DNA of 64,000 bases from Photobacterium profundum SS9 (lineage in GTDB: Bacteria > Pseudomonadota > Gammaproteobacteria > Enterobacterales > Vibrionaceae), in the NCBI RefSeq assembly GCF_000196255.1, contig NC_006370.1, forward strand, positions 464,187 through 528,186, written 5' to 3'. Shown in pieces: positions 10,826-21,261 of this stretch. The first letter of the stretch is position 1. Each line of letters starts with the position of its first letter. A model generated the notes under the pieces. It worked only from the letters and a program-made list of their open reading frames with translations, did no database searches and was not told the DNA's origin. A program made the translations under genes and the position numbers.

Positions 10826-10863
10826 GGGCTGTTTGAGCGCGTTTGTAAGTGCTCAAACAGTCC
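10826..10863 (+). other. Stable hairpin between parE and parC
   Basis: GGGCTGTTTGAGC (10826-10838) pairs with GCTCAAACAGTCC (10851-10863) over 13 pairs with one G-T wobble and a 12-base loop. No T run follows, and parC starts 35 bases downstream. It may be an RNA-processing or stability element, or a weak attenuator between the two subunit genes. Confidence 0.5.
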
Positions 10864-10897
10864 GTAAAAATGAATATATTAAACGGATTAACCCACG

Positions 10898-13168
10898 ATG
10901 ACAGATGTCTCAATGGATGGCGTAGAACAGCTTCCACTTAGGAAGTTTACCGAAGACGCTTATTTAAATTACTCCATGTATGTAATCATGGATCGTGCCT
11001 TACCATTCATTGGCGATGGCTTGAAACCGGTTCAACGTCGTATTATTTACGCCATGTCTGAATTGGGCCTAAATGCGACGGCTAAATATAAAAAGTCAGC
11101 GCGTACTGTTGGTGACGTACTCGGTAAATTCCACCCTCACGGTGATTCTGCCTGTTATGAAGCGATGGTATTAATGGCTCAGCCATTCTCATACCGTTAT
11201 CCGCTTGTTGACGGTCAAGGCAACTGGGGTGCACCGGATGACCCCAAGTCCTTTGCGGCAATGCGTTACACCGAATCTCGCTTATCACGCTTTTCTGAGG
11301 TGTTACTGGGCGAGCTAGGGCAAGGGACGGCTGACTGGGTGCCAAACTTTGATGGCACCATGAATGAGCCGAAAATGTTACCGGCACGTTTACCACATAT
11401 TCTGTTAAACGGAATAACGGGTATTGCTGTTGGTATGGCAACCGATATTCCACCTCATAATGCACGTGAAGTGGCCAATGCAGCCGTGCATTTACTTGAT
11501 AATCCGACAGCTGATCTTGATGAATTAATGAGGTTTGTTAAAGGTCCGGATTATCCGACTGAAGCAGAAATCATTACCCCAACTCATGACCTAAAGAAAG
11601 TGTATGCAACTGGTCGTGGTAGTATCAGAATGCGTGCGATATGGCATAAAGAAAATGGCGATATCGTCATTACTGCATTGCCACACCAAGTCTCTGGTGC
11701 GAAATTATTAGAACAAATCGCGAACCAGATGCGCGCTAAAAAATTGCCAATGGTTGAAGATTTGCGTGATGAGTCTGATCACGAAAATCCAACGCGTATC
11801 GTGATTGTGCCGCGTTCAAACCGGATTGATAGCGAACAATTAATGAATCACTTGTTTGCTTCGACGGACTTGGAAAAAAGCTTCCGTGTGAACTTAAACA
11901 TGCTGGGTCTTGATGGGCGACCTCGGGTGAAAGGCTTGCTTGAGATCATCACTGAGTGGTTGGTTTTCCGCCGTTCAACGGTACGCCGTCGTCTACAGTA
12001 TCGTTTAGATAAAGTGGTTGCGCGCTTACATATTTTGGAAGGTTTACTGGCGGCTTATCTTAATCTTGATGAAGTTATTGAAATCATCCGTAATGAAGAG
12101 AATCCAAAAGCGGAGCTAATGTCTCGCTTTGACCTGAGCGTTATTCAAGCCGATGCTATTTTAGAAATTAAACTGCGTCAGCTAGCGAAATTAGAAGAAA
12201 TTAAGATCCGTAGTGAACAAGATGAACTCGCCAAAGAGCGTGATTATCTTGATAAACTTCTAGGGTCAGAGCGGCGCTTAAGCACGCTAATTAAGAAAGA
12301 AATTCAAGCCGATGCAGAGAAGTATGGCGATGATCGTCGTTCTCCATTGGTTGAGCGAGCAGAAGCAAAAGCGTTAACTGAGCGAGATTTGATCCCAAGC
12401 GAAGCCATTACGGTCGTATTGTCTGAGAAAGGTTGGATTCGTCATGCGAAAGGCTATGACGTTGACCCAACCAGCTTGAGTTATAAATCAGGCGATAACT
12501 ACTTAGCTCATGCGCGGGGTAAGAGTAACCTACCTGCGATTTTAATTGGTTCTGATGGCCGTAGCTATGCGTTGGAATCGCACTCTTTGCCTTCGGCTCG
12601 TAGCCAAGGTGAGCCAGTAACAGGGCGACTTAATTTAACCCCAGGCACTAATCTTCGCCAAGTACTCATGGCCGATGATGAACAGATGTGGCTAATGGGC
12701 TCTGATGCGGGTTATGGCTTTATTTGTAAGAGTACCGATATGGTCTCGAAGAACAAGAGCGGTAAGGCGTTACTGACAGTACCAGAAAAAGCAAAAGTGA
12801 TGGCTCCACAGCCTATCTCGAATCTCGATACCGATGAGATTTTGGTGATTACCAATGAAGGCCGAATGTTGTTATTCCCAATTAAAGATTTACCGCAACT
12901 AGGTAAAGGTAAAGGGAATAAGATCATTAATATTCCATCGGCTCGCTCTAAGTCGCGTGAAGAGTTCTTGTCACAACTCATTGTATTACCACAAGGTGAG
13001 CAAGTCACGATACATGCTGGCAAGCGAAAGATGGGCTTAAAAGCGAGTGATTTGGATAACTTCCGTGGTGAACGTGGTCGCCGAGGCACTATGCTGCCTC
13101 GTGGTCTTCAAAATGTTACCCGCTTGGAAATTACCTCTACAGCACAGGCGTCAGATAGCCCTGAATAA
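10898..13168 (+). CDS. parC: DNA topoisomerase IV subunit A
   Basis: ParC is the DNA-cleaving subunit of topoisomerase IV. The catalytic tyrosine is Tyr124 in [10 protein letters not shown]. The quinolone-resistance-determining region is [15 protein letters not shown]; Ser84 and Glu88 here (Ser80 and Glu84 in E. coli numbering) are the wild-type residues, so no classical ParC quinolone mutation is present. The C-terminal half has the beta-pinwheel repeats seen in E. coli ParC, ending with [23 protein letters not shown]. Length is 756 residues (E. coli 752). It lies downstream of parE in the usual parE-parC order and ends at an intrinsic terminator. Confidence 0.97.
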   Translation: MTDVSMDGVEQLPLRKFTEDAYLNYSMYVIMDRALPFIGDGLKPVQRRIIYAMSELGLNATAKYKKSARTVGDVLGKFHPHGDSACYEAMVLMAQPFSYRYPLVDGQGNWGAPDDPKSFAAMRYTESRLSRFSEVLLGELGQGTADWVPNFDGTMNEPKMLPARLPHILLNGITGIAVGMATDIPPHNAREVANAAVHLLDNPTADLDELMRFVKGPDYPTEAEIITPTHDLKKVYATGRGSIRMRAIWHKENGDIVITALPHQVSGAKLLEQIANQMRAKKLPMVEDLRDESDHENPTRIVIVPRSNRIDSEQLMNHLFASTDLEKSFRVNLNMLGLDGRPRVKGLLEIITEWLVFRRSTVRRRLQYRLDKVVARLHILEGLLAAYLNLDEVIEIIRNEENPKAELMSRFDLSVIQADAILEIKLRQLAKLEEIKIRSEQDELAKERDYLDKLLGSERRLSTLIKKEIQADAEKYGDDRRSPLVERAEAKALTERDLIPSEAITVVLSEKGWIRHAKGYDVDPTSLSYKSGDNYLAHARGKSNLPAILIGSDGRSYALESHSLPSARSQGEPVTGRLNLTPGTNLRQVLMADDEQMWLMGSDAGYGFICKSTDMVSKNKSGKALLTVPEKAKVMAPQPISNLDTDEILVITNEGRMLLFPIKDLPQLGKGKGNKIINIPSARSKSREEFLSQLIVLPQGEQVTIHAGKRKMGLKASDLDNFRGERGRRGTMLPRGLQNVTRLEITSTAQASDSPE

Positions 13169-13208
13169 CCCAGATTAGCGATTTTTTAGCAGCTTATTAT
13201 ACATCAAT

Positions 13209-13234
13209 CCCTTGCCTACCCGCAGGGGGTTTTT
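13209..13234 (+). terminator. Rho-independent terminator of parC
   Basis: CCCTTGC (13209-13215) pairs with GCAGGGG (13222-13228) with one G-T pair, and T-rich sequence follows at 13230-13234. It lies about 40 bases after the parC stop. Confidence 0.7.
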
Positions 13235-13257
13235 GTTAATATTCTTTTTAATGGATG

Positions 13258-13291
13258 TAAAAAAGCCCAAGCAGTATAATGATGCTTGGGC
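13258..13291 (-). terminator. Rho-independent terminator of xylA
   Basis: On the minus strand a nine-pair stem (plus-strand GCCCAAGCA 13265-13273 with TGCTTGGGC 13283-13291) is followed by a run of T, seen as A 13259-13264 on the plus strand. It lies just past the xylA stop codon. Confidence 0.88.
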
Positions 13292-13313
13292 TTGGTGAAC
13301 AAATGATCAGGAA

Positions 13314-14633
13314 TTATTTATAAATAAATCCGTTAACAATATTTTCTAGATGTTCTTGACGGCCAGACTCTTTAACGGGGGCAATGTTGCTATCGAGTGC
13401 AAATTTTGCCAAGGTTTCAAGAGAGTGATCGCCTGATAAGATCTTCTTACCCAAGTCTTCATTCCAGCCAGCATAACGTTGGGCAATATTCTTAGAAAGT
13501 ACATCGTTCTCAATCATGTTTGCAGCGCGCTCTAAAGCCAGTGCCATTGTGTCCATACCGCCAATGTGACCATAGAACAGATCTTCAGCATCAATGGATG
13601 GGCGACGAACGTGTGAATCAAAGTTGAATCCTCCCGTTGTAAAGCCACCAGCTTTTAAAATTTCGTACATGACCAAGGTATTTTCTTCCACACTGTTAGG
13701 GAACTGATCAGTATCCCAACCCAATTGTGGATCACCACGGTTGGCATCGATTGAACCGAACAGGCCCAGTGAGGTCGCGGTCGCGATTTCATGTTGGAAG
13801 CTATGACCAGCCAGTGTGGCGTGATTTGCTTCAATATTGACTTTGATTTCATTTTCTAAGCCAAATTGCTTCAAGAAACCGTAAACCGTTGCAGTATCGT
13901 AATCGTATTGATGTTTGGTTGGTTCTTGTGGTTTTGGTTCAATCAGAATTGTGCCTTTGAAACCAATCTTATGTTTGTGCTCAACAACCATTTGCATGAG
14001 GCGACCAAGTTGTTCGCGCTCTTGGCGTAGATCGGTATTTAAGAGTGTTTCATAGCCTTCTCGCCCTCCCCATAACACGTAGTTTTCACCGCCCAGACGT
14101 TGTGTTGCGCCCATGGCATTGAAAATTTGCGTTGCGGCATAAGCAAAAACTTTTGGATCTGGGTTGGTTCCAGCGCCTGACATATAGCGAGGATTAGAGA
14201 AGGCGTTGGCAGTACCCCATAACAACTTTAATCCGGTTTCATCTTGTTTTTGTTCCAGTACATCTACCATTTGAGCGAAGTTATTCACGTACTCTTTGAG
14301 CGAAGTACCTTCAGGAGCAATGTCGGTATCGTGGAAGCAGTAGTAAGGTACGCCCAGCTTAGAGAAAAAATCGAAGGCGGCATCGGCTTTCATATGTGCC
14401 ATCTCCATTGCATTGCCACTTTGCAACCAAGGTCGGTCAAATGTCGCAGCACCAAATACATCGGAACCTGGCCAGCAGAAGTTATGCCAGTAACATGCTG
14501 CAAAGCGAAGGTGTTCTTTCATCGACTTGCCGAGGATCATACGTTCAGCATCATAGTGACGGAAGGCTAATGGGTTAATTGCGTCTGTGCCTTCGAATTG
14601 GATTTTATTAATGTTTTTAAAAAATTCAGTCAT
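13314..14633 (-). CDS. xylA: Xylose isomerase
   Basis: XylA converts D-xylose to D-xylulose, the first intracellular step of xylose use. The protein has 439 residues when started at the ATG whose first base is 14633; E. coli XylA has 440. A longer frame reaching 14705 adds 24 residues without family resemblance. Catalytic residues are conserved at the E. coli positions: His101 and Asp104 ([10 protein letters not shown]), Glu232 and Lys234 ([16 protein letters not shown]), and the [10 protein letters not shown] metal site further on. xylA is transcribed away from the symporter gene at 14966, and its partner kinase xylB lies 12 kb away in the same island. A xylose- and cAMP-controlled divergent promoter is likely. 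Confidence 0.96.
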   Translation of the reverse strand: MTEFFKNINKIQFEGTDAINPLAFRHYDAERMILGKSMKEHLRFAACYWHNFCWPGSDVFGAATFDRPWLQSGNAMEMAHMKADAAFDFFSKLGVPYYCFHDTDIAPEGTSLKEYVNNFAQMVDVLEQKQDETGLKLLWGTANAFSNPRYMSGAGTNPDPKVFAYAATQIFNAMGATQRLGGENYVLWGGREGYETLLNTDLRQEREQLGRLMQMVVEHKHKIGFKGTILIEPKPQEPTKHQYDYDTATVYGFLKQFGLENEIKVNIEANHATLAGHSFQHEIATATSLGLFGSIDANRGDPQLGWDTDQFPNSVEENTLVMYEILKAGGFTTGGFNFDSHVRRPSIDAEDLFYGHIGGMDTMALALERAANMIENDVLSKNIAQRYAGWNEDLGKKILSGDHSLETLAKFALDSNIAPVKESGRQEHLENIVNGFIYK

Positions 14634-14965
14634 AGCCTTAGTTCCAGTAGTAGGTTGTGGACTTTGTTCGCTATATATATTTGACCTTTTATTCTTCACC
14701 ATCAATTATGATTTTTAATTCTAAAATTCACCTATTTGTTATTTGTGGCAAACCTCTCAAAATCGCGATAATAAATGATTTCCTTATACAGTATTTACAT
14801 TTAAGTTGTTGATTTTTCGTTGGGAAATATAGGTAGCAATACCGTAAGGAGAGTTAAATCACAGATGGTAAATATCATAAGGTGGTTACGAATTTAGGTA
14901 AATTGATTAATTAACCAAAGGGACGAAGAATAATAGAAACATTCAAGGACATTGGAGAACAAGAC
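14634..14965. promoter_or_regulatory. Divergent promoter region between xylA and the symporter gene
   Basis: This 332-base AT-rich gap separates two divergent pentose genes and must hold both promoters. A candidate CRP half-palindrome is GGAGA-N6-TCACA at 14848-14863 (8 of 10 consensus bases). I could not identify a XylR operator with confidence. No open reading frame of note is present. The symporter start has GGAG at 14953-14956. Confidence 0.45.
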
Positions 14966-16354
14966 ATGAATAGTATTAAGTTATCCGTAAAGGAAAAGAT
15001 AGCTTATGGGTTGGGTGATACCGGCTGTAACTTTGTATGGCAAACCGTTATGTTATTTCTCGCATATTTTTATACGGATATATACGGTTTATCCCCCGCG
15101 CATATGGGAACTATGTTTCTATTGGTGCGTTTTATTGATGCCGTTACCGACCCTTTAATGGGATCAATCGTTGATAGAACCAAATCAAAGCATGGACGCT
15201 ACCGCCCTTATTTATTGTGGATGGCCGTGCCTTTTGGTTTGGCTTGTATGTTGGCTTTCTTTACGCCAGATTTTGGTGAAACAGGAAAAATTGCCTACGC
15301 TTATGCGTCATATATCTTCTTAACTTTAATGTATACGGCGATTAACGTCCCTTATTGTGCCATGGCAAACGCGTTAACTAACGATTCGAAAGAACGCACT
15401 TCACTTCAATCATACCGTTTTGCATTAAGTACCGCTGGTGGGCTTGTGGTTGCAATGGTAGCGTTACCACTTGTTGATGTTATTGGGCAAGGCGATGTAC
15501 AAAAAGGTTACTTAGGGGCGATGGCTATTATGGGGTTAGGTGCCATTGTGTTGTTCTTCTACAGTTTTGCTAATACCAAAGAACGTTGTGTAGCAGAAGA
15601 TGAACATCAACAATCGGTGTGGGCTGATCTTAAATTACTCATGGAAAACAACCAATGGCGTGTGCTTTTTATTGTTAATGTCGTTTTACTGACTGGTGTT
15701 GTGCTGAAAGGTGCTTCAACGATGTACTACGTCAATGTGGTATTGGGGCGTGCCGATATCGCGACCCTCTTTATGGTTGTGGGAATGATTGCCAATATTA
15801 TTGGTGCGATTTTTTCTGCACCGTTGTTGGGGCATTTTGATAAGGCAAAAGTTTATCGTGTATTGATCATTGCATCGGGTATTTTATCTGCCGCTTTATT
15901 CATGATTGAGCCAAGTAACATAGTGATGATTTTCGTGTTGGTTATTCTGTTAGGTGTTGTGCAAATGAGTACCACGCCTATTTTGTGGAGCATGATGTCA
16001 GACGTGGTTGATTATGAAAAAACACGCAGTAACCGTTCATTAAATGGGATGGTTTTTTCAACCAACTTATTTGCGATTAAACTGGGTATCGCCATCGGTG
16101 GGGCCGCTGTTGGTTGGAGTCTTGCGTGGTCGGGCTATGTGGGTGGTGCAGACGTGCAAACTGAATCGGCAATCATGTCGATTAACTTACTGTATACCGT
16201 GATTCCTGGCATTATTTTTATCTCATTAGCCGTTATCATGATGTTCTATCAATTAGATAATCAAAAACTTGAAAAAATCAAAGCACTGTTGGTACTTGAA
16301 GCTAAAGAACAAGAGCTTCGTAAGCCAGTGGCGCATAATGCTGAATTAGGCTAA
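14966..16354 (+). CDS. GPH-family sugar:cation symporter, probably for xylosides or xylose
   Basis: This is a 462-residue inner membrane transporter of the glycoside-pentoside-hexuronide:cation symporter family (relatives MelB, XynT/YicJ, UidB). The N-terminal signature KEKIAYGLGDTGCNF and the loop RFIDAVTDPLMGSIVDRTKSKHGRYRPYLLW are typical, and about twelve hydrophobic segments follow. A good ribosome site (TTGGAG) precedes ATG 14966. Because it lies between xylA and galM in a locus with a GH3 glycosidase, the substrate is probably xylose or a xylo-oligosaccharide. The family alone does not fix the substrate. A terminator hairpin follows its stop codon. Confidence 0.85.
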   Translation: MNSIKLSVKEKIAYGLGDTGCNFVWQTVMLFLAYFYTDIYGLSPAHMGTMFLLVRFIDAVTDPLMGSIVDRTKSKHGRYRPYLLWMAVPFGLACMLAFFTPDFGETGKIAYAYASYIFLTLMYTAINVPYCAMANALTNDSKERTSLQSYRFALSTAGGLVVAMVALPLVDVIGQGDVQKGYLGAMAIMGLGAIVLFFYSFANTKERCVAEDEHQQSVWADLKLLMENNQWRVLFIVNVVLLTGVVLKGASTMYYVNVVLGRADIATLFMVVGMIANIIGAIFSAPLLGHFDKAKVYRVLIIASGILSAALFMIEPSNIVMIFVLVILLGVVQMSTTPILWSMMSDVVDYEKTRSNRSLNGMVFSTNLFAIKLGIAIGGAAVGWSLAWSGYVGGADVQTESAIMSINLLYTVIPGIIFISLAVIMMFYQLDNQKLEKIKALLVLEAKEQELRKPVAHNAELG

Positions 16355-16390
16355 CCCCCATATAACTTGTCGCGCTTGGCAGGTTATGCC

Positions 16391-16415
16391 GCCCCACATC
16401 ACAGTGGGGCTTTTT
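16391..16415 (+). terminator. Rho-independent terminator or attenuating hairpin after the symporter gene
   Basis: GCCCCAC (16391-16397) pairs with GTGGGGC (16404-16410), followed by five T. It also argues against the earliest in-frame start of the next gene (16386), which would lie inside the hairpin. Confidence 0.82.
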
Positions 16416-16448
16416 CGATTAACCAGACAAAGACCAATGAGGCTTATT

Positions 16449-17474
16449 ATGCAGGCGGGAAATTGTGTTGCTTGGGGGCAGTACCAACTGATTAGAATAT
16501 CGAATAGTAATAATGTGATGATCGACATTGCCACGTTAGGGGCAACGATTGTGAATTTTTACGTTACAGATAAACGCGGATGTGAGCGTAACATTGTATT
16601 GGGTTATGACGATGCTGAAGGATATGTCTGCGGTGATAAATATATTGGGGCAGTTGTTGGACCTTGGGCGAACCGAATAGAGAAAGGGCAATATAAAATA
16701 GAAGGGGAACAACCGTGTCAGCTTGAACAAAATGAAAAGACCAACCATTTGCACGGTGGTTCGGCAGGGGTTCATACCAAAGCATGGCAAGTGAAATGTG
16801 TCGCTCAGCAAGGGGTAACGTTAACGACTCGCGTAGAAGCAGGCGAGGCTGGTTACCCTTATAGCATAGCCATTGAAGTGACATACCGATTGAGTGAAAG
16901 TAATGAACTCAGCATTCAATATCAGGCTTTTTGTGAGGGTATTGTTCCGATCAATCTAACTCAACATTCGTATTTTAACCTTAACGGGGATAGGAGTGAT
17001 ATAACGGATCATTGTCTGTCGCTTGAGGCCGATGAAGTGCTTATTGTCGATGCATGTGGGATTCCAACCGCGTCAGTATTGGTTGATAAAAATATCATGG
17101 ATTTACGTACGCCAGTGCGGCTAGATCATGTATTGGATCAACACGCACCATCACTATCCAAGTTAGACGGATATGATCATTGTTTCGTGATTAAGGGGCA
17201 AGGTTTACGGACGGCTGCGTGGCTATTTTCAAGTGCAACGGGTATTGAACTTGAGATGCTAACGGATCAAGCTGGCGTACAGTTTTATACTGGCATCCAT
17301 TTAGGATCGACTTTAGGGCGGCATCATCAAGTGTATAGCAAGTATTCAGGCTTATGTTTAGAAGCGCAGCATTTTCCCAATCAACCCAACATGGCCGATA
17401 AGCAGCTAGAATGCCTGTATGGACCAGAGCGAATGTATAAACAAACAACCGTTTATCGAGTGAATGTGATCTAA
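16449..17474 (+). CDS. galM: Aldose 1-epimerase (mutarotase)
   Basis: GalM interconverts alpha and beta anomers of aldoses; in this locus it would speed anomer supply of xylose. Family motifs are present: ANRIEKGQYKI, NHLHGG (substrate-binding His), LTQHSYFNLNG (catalytic His), YDHCFV and the late LCLEAQHFPNQPN (catalytic Glu). I chose ATG 16449 because GAGG stands six bases upstream and the product is 341 residues, the normal size; ATG 16437 is the alternative. It lies after a terminator hairpin and 97 bases before the XylR-like regulator gene on the same strand. Confidence 0.9.
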   Translation: MQAGNCVAWGQYQLIRISNSNNVMIDIATLGATIVNFYVTDKRGCERNIVLGYDDAEGYVCGDKYIGAVVGPWANRIEKGQYKIEGEQPCQLEQNEKTNHLHGGSAGVHTKAWQVKCVAQQGVTLTTRVEAGEAGYPYSIAIEVTYRLSESNELSIQYQAFCEGIVPINLTQHSYFNLNGDRSDITDHCLSLEADEVLIVDACGIPTASVLVDKNIMDLRTPVRLDHVLDQHAPSLSKLDGYDHCFVIKGQGLRTAAWLFSSATGIELEMLTDQAGVQFYTGIHLGSTLGRHHQVYSKYSGLCLEAQHFPNQPNMADKQLECLYGPERMYKQTTVYRVNVI

Positions 17475-17571
17475 ACCTGTACGATATATTCATGTATTGA
17501 AAGGGTGTGGTGCCCGAGATTCAGTTTCTATCGTTAGCTTGATAGGCAGCTTTTACTCACAAGGTTATAAA

Positions 17572-18693
17572 ATGAAACGGCTTCTGTTATTGCTCGACAG
17601 CATGATTTATTTTGATAGGCAAGTGCTTAAAGGTATAAAAGCAAAGCTCGATGAAGCCAATGTGAATGTCAGTTTGCACTTAGAGTCAGGCACGTTGCTA
17701 GAAGAGCTCACTCGTGAACACTGGGACTACGTGATAGCAGATTATGATAAGCCACACTTTCAACAAATCGTACAAACTTGTGGTGCTAAATCGGTGGTTT
17801 ATTCGAATCATCAACGAGATGATTTTAGTGAAAAAATGTCTTCTGTTGTGATGGACAATACCTGTTTAGCCAGTGCAGCATTACGGCGTTTTCTCGATGC
17901 TAAATATACACACGTTGGTTTTTATACCAATGAGCAAGATGCGTTGCAGCCGTGGGGGCAAGAGAGAGAAGAAGCGTTTCAGTTGTTAACAATGCAAGCA
18001 GGTATACATTTTGTTCATGATGTTCATCAAGCAATGGCTGCCCGTCAGTTTCCATTTGGTGTGTATTGTTCTTCTGATCGTTCGGCGAGAAAACTGGCGC
18101 AATACTGCCAATGTAATGCGATTGCGGTTCCAAAGGATGTCGCGATCATTGGCACAGATAGTGATGACACCGAAAGAATGTTGTCACCGCTCCCACTGAG
18201 TTCGTTAGATGTTAATCCTTATGAGCTTGGACGTTTTTGTGTTGAAACATTAATTAAAACAATACGATTCAAACGTACACTTCGACTGCGTTATGCTCCA
18301 GAGACACTCTACGAAGCGGCGACGACAACACACTGCAACCATGTTGATGATATTGTCAGTCGAGCCACCTTGTTTATTCGTAACAACTTTCACCTTAATA
18401 TCAACATTAAACAAGTGACGGATTATTGCCGTACTTCGCGGAAAACCTTAGACACCCGTTTTCTTGCAGCACAAGGTATAACGGCGCATCAGTATCTGAC
18501 AGAGGTACGTGTGGCTCGCGCCAAATACCTGCTTGCACATTCGCAAAACAAACTCGATAGTATCGCATTGCAGTGTGGTTATCCCAATCAATCCTACCTA
18601 ACTCAAGTGTTCGGGAAACAGCTGGGTGTATCGCCCAGTCAGTACCGACAAGCCAGCATCATGCATTTTCTTTCCAAAATGGATAAGCAGTAA
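17572..18693 (+). CDS. XylR-like transcriptional regulator (LacI/periplasmic-binding sensor plus AraC HTH)
   Basis: This 373-residue protein has the domain order of E. coli XylR. The N-terminal sugar-sensing domain of LacI/periplasmic-binding type (from MKRLLLLLDSMIYFDRQVLKGI) has a GFYTN strand, IIGTDSDD and LSSLDVNPYELGR. The C-terminal AraC pair of helix-turn-helix motifs runs from about residue 265 (NINIKQVTDYCRTSRKTLDTRF, then CGYPNQSYLTQVFGKQLGVSPSQYR). The ATG at 17572 has AAGG at 17560-17563. It is divergent in sequence from the E. coli-type xylR remnant at 25.5-26.7 kb, so it is a paralogue. It may now be the only functional pentose regulator here. Its exact ligand is unknown. Confidence 0.85.
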   Translation: MKRLLLLLDSMIYFDRQVLKGIKAKLDEANVNVSLHLESGTLLEELTREHWDYVIADYDKPHFQQIVQTCGAKSVVYSNHQRDDFSEKMSSVVMDNTCLASAALRRFLDAKYTHVGFYTNEQDALQPWGQEREEAFQLLTMQAGIHFVHDVHQAMAARQFPFGVYCSSDRSARKLAQYCQCNAIAVPKDVAIIGTDSDDTERMLSPLPLSSLDVNPYELGRFCVETLIKTIRFKRTLRLRYAPETLYEAATTTHCNHVDDIVSRATLFIRNNFHLNINIKQVTDYCRTSRKTLDTRFLAAQGITAHQYLTEVRVARAKYLLAHSQNKLDSIALQCGYPNQSYLTQVFGKQLGVSPSQYRQASIMHFLSKMDKQ

Positions 18694-18867
18694 CGGCATT
18701 ATCGCGTAACCAGAGAAGTAAACGCGGATCATACGCCCATGTTACTTTTTCATTTCGTTATGTATTTGGTAATCATTGTGTCTTATTTGGTAATCACGAT
18801 AAAACCATCAGACAGATTATATGCATGACGGCATAGTGTATTCAAACCAATGATATGGCGAATACCT

Positions 18868-21228
18868 ATGGATACCTACAAGAACCCGAAAGCGCCCACC
18901 CATCAACGTGTGACCGATCTACTTTCAAGAATGAACCTTGATGAAAAAATTGCCCAAATGGGGGCGCAATGGTTGATCCTTCATGAAGACGGTGCGCATG
19001 AAGACCGTGATCTTGAAATGGCAGATACGCAGGTTAAAAAGCCAGTAGATGAAAGGCTTAAACATGGGTTAGGGCAGATAACTCGACCACTAGGCACACA
19101 TTCTGTTTCTATGACTCATGGTGTAATAGCCCTGAATACATTACAGCAATACTTGGTAGAAGAAACCCGATTAGGGATCCCAGCGATTTCCCATGAAGAA
19201 TGCTTAGTGGGGTTAATGGCGAAGGGCGCAACCTTGTTTCCTTCATCATTGAGCTATGGTCACACTTGGAATCCTACCCTAATTGAAGCGGTGGGGTGTG
19301 AAATTGGCAAGCAAGTGAAAAGTGTGGGTGCACAACAGGGTTTAGCGCCAGTGCTTGATGTCTCTCGTGATGTGCGTTGGGGACGAACAGAAGAGACACT
19401 AGGAGAAGATCCTTATCATGTTGGTGTGTTAGCGACACGGTATGTACAAGGTTTGCAAGGGACAGACCGTTCACTGTTAGCAACATTAAAGCACTATGTT
19501 GGTCACTCATTCAGTGAAGGCGCTCGAAATCATGCCCCAGTACATTTAGGTTTTAAAGAACTGAACGATACCTTCATGTTGCCATTTGAAATGGCGATCA
19601 AGCTGGGTAATGCAGGGTCGGTAATGCCCGCCTACCACGATATTGATAATGAACCGTGCCATGCATCACACTACTTGTTAACTGAAGTGCTGAGAAACCA
19701 ATGGGGTTTTGATGGGCTGATTGTTGCTGATTATGGTGGTGTTGAACTTTTGCATTCTCACCATGCCGTCGCGCGAAATAAAACAGAGGCTGCTGCATTG
19801 GCGTTTAATGCAGGGCTTGATATTGAGCTACCCGATGATACCTGTGCTGACACCCTGACCGAGGCCATAGATCGAGGTTTGATTTCGGAGTCAAAGATCG
19901 ATGAGATTGTTGCCCGTATCTTAACGCATAAATTTGAATTGGGTCTTTTTGAGCGCCCATATACGGAATTGCCTGCAAACAGTTTGCCGTCGCAAGCGGC
20001 TAGAAAATTGGCTTATCAAGTGGCGAGTGAATCTGTCGTTCTCTTGAAAAATGACGGTATTCTGCCATTAAAGAAAGGCGCTCAGATTGCATTGCTTGGG
20101 GCGACAGCCGATGATCAGCTTGCATTGCTTGGTGGATATAGCTTTCCTGTTCACTTGATTTTAAGTAGCCTAAATAATACCGATAAAGTATTGAAAACAT
20201 TAAAAGAAGCGTTCATCGAACGTTTTAAGCATGTGGGTTATGAAAAAGGGTGTGATATTTTAACGGAGCGTCATTCCAATGCTCCGGTCTTTCCTGGTGA
20301 TGTTGATATGGCCATCAATCAGCAGTTGACGTCACCGATTTCGCAAGACTGTTCACGTATAGCCGCCACTGATGCGGTAATACGTGATGGTAATGTTGTT
20401 GTGGTATGTGTAGGGGATTTGGCTGGGTTATTTCAAACTGGCACCGTAGGTGAAGGTTCAGATACCGATAGTCTGGATTTACCGGGTGTACAGCAAGCCT
20501 TGATCGATCATGCACTCGACAGTGGTAAGCCTGTGGTGGTGTTAGTGACAGGGGGACGACCATACAACCTAGGACGAGCGGAAGAAGAAGCGAGTGCGAT
20601 TGTGTATGGCTGGGCACCAGGACAAGAAGGGGCAGATGCGATTGCAGATATAATGGTCGGTAAAGTGAACCCAAGTGGGAAGTTGACGGTGTCGATTCCT
20701 AAAAGCGCTGGTGCGGTGCCGTATTACTACAATCACAAGTTGAAGAGTGGTGGTACACCTATCGCTTACCATTTTGGATCTAAATATAACTTTGGCTTTG
20801 GGTTGAGTTATACCCAATTTGAATACAGTAATATCGTTATTGCGAATCCTGTTGTCGATCATACTGGCACTATCGAAATATCATTGCATATTACGAACAC
20901 GGGAGAGTGCTGTGGGGCGGATGTGATCCAATTGTATGTTCGCGATAAGTTTTCTTCTTCGGTCAGACCTATTCGAGAATTAAAAGGGTTTGCGAAAGTG
21001 ACATTGGCGGTAAAGACATACCGCAAAGTGACCTTTATGCTGCCTGTCGATATGCTTAACTTTACTAATAATCACCATCAGCGTGTGGTCGAAGCCGGGG
21101 ATTTTGACATCATGATTGGTCACTCATCTTCTGATATTGTTTTTACTGGTACGGTGTTGGTTGAAGGAGAGACGCGTGTATTACCAGCTAATTGGCGAAT
21201 GCTATGTGATGTAGAAATCAGCGTTTAA
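18868..21228 (+). CDS. Glycoside hydrolase family 3 beta-glycosidase, probably beta-xylosidase or beta-glucosidase
   Basis: GH3 enzymes release terminal sugars from beta-linked oligosaccharides. The 786-residue product has an N-terminal TIM-barrel with KHYVGHS and the nucleophile Asp288 in GLIVADYGG. The alpha/beta sandwich domain follows (SVVLLKNDGILPLKKG; AIVYGWAPGQEGADAIADIMVGKVNPSGKL), then a C-terminal fibronectin-III-like domain (VTNTGECCGADVIQLYVRD-type). No signal peptide is visible, so it should act in the cytoplasm on imported oligosaccharide. Either ATG 18868 or ATG 18850 could be used; neither has a strong ribosome site. Its place beside xyl genes suggests xylo-oligosaccharides, which is inference. 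Confidence 0.88.
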   Translation: MDTYKNPKAPTHQRVTDLLSRMNLDEKIAQMGAQWLILHEDGAHEDRDLEMADTQVKKPVDERLKHGLGQITRPLGTHSVSMTHGVIALNTLQQYLVEETRLGIPAISHEECLVGLMAKGATLFPSSLSYGHTWNPTLIEAVGCEIGKQVKSVGAQQGLAPVLDVSRDVRWGRTEETLGEDPYHVGVLATRYVQGLQGTDRSLLATLKHYVGHSFSEGARNHAPVHLGFKELNDTFMLPFEMAIKLGNAGSVMPAYHDIDNEPCHASHYLLTEVLRNQWGFDGLIVADYGGVELLHSHHAVARNKTEAAALAFNAGLDIELPDDTCADTLTEAIDRGLISESKIDEIVARILTHKFELGLFERPYTELPANSLPSQAARKLAYQVASESVVLLKNDGILPLKKGAQIALLGATADDQLALLGGYSFPVHLILSSLNNTDKVLKTLKEAFIERFKHVGYEKGCDILTERHSNAPVFPGDVDMAINQQLTSPISQDCSRIAATDAVIRDGNVVVVCVGDLAGLFQTGTVGEGSDTDSLDLPGVQQALIDHALDSGKPVVVLVTGGRPYNLGRAEEEASAIVYGWAPGQEGADAIADIMVGKVNPSGKLTVSIPKSAGAVPYYYNHKLKSGGTPIAYHFGSKYNFGFGLSYTQFEYSNIVIANPVVDHTGTIEISLHITNTGECCGADVIQLYVRDKFSSSVRPIRELKGFAKVTLAVKTYRKVTFMLPVDMLNFTNNHHQRVVEAGDFDIMIGHSSSDIVFTGTVLVEGETRVLPANWRMLCDVEISV

Positions 21229-21233
21229 CGGTT

Positions 21234-21261
21234 AAAAAAGGAAGCCATATCGCTTCCTTTT
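21234..21261 (+). terminator. Rho-independent terminator of the GH3 gene
   Basis: GGAAGC (21240-21245) pairs with GCTTCC (21252-21257), extended by A-T pairs and followed by TTTTCTTT. It lies eight bases past the GH3 stop codon. Confidence 0.85.

Noticed and set aside
14634..14705. 24-residue N-terminal extension of xylose isomerase
   Set aside because: Starting at 14633 gives the normal 439 residues and keeps catalytic numbering; the extension would use up the divergent promoter region.
18850..18867. Upstream ATG as start of the GH3 gene
   Set aside because: No ribosome site precedes it and the six added residues do not resemble the family, although it cannot be excluded.
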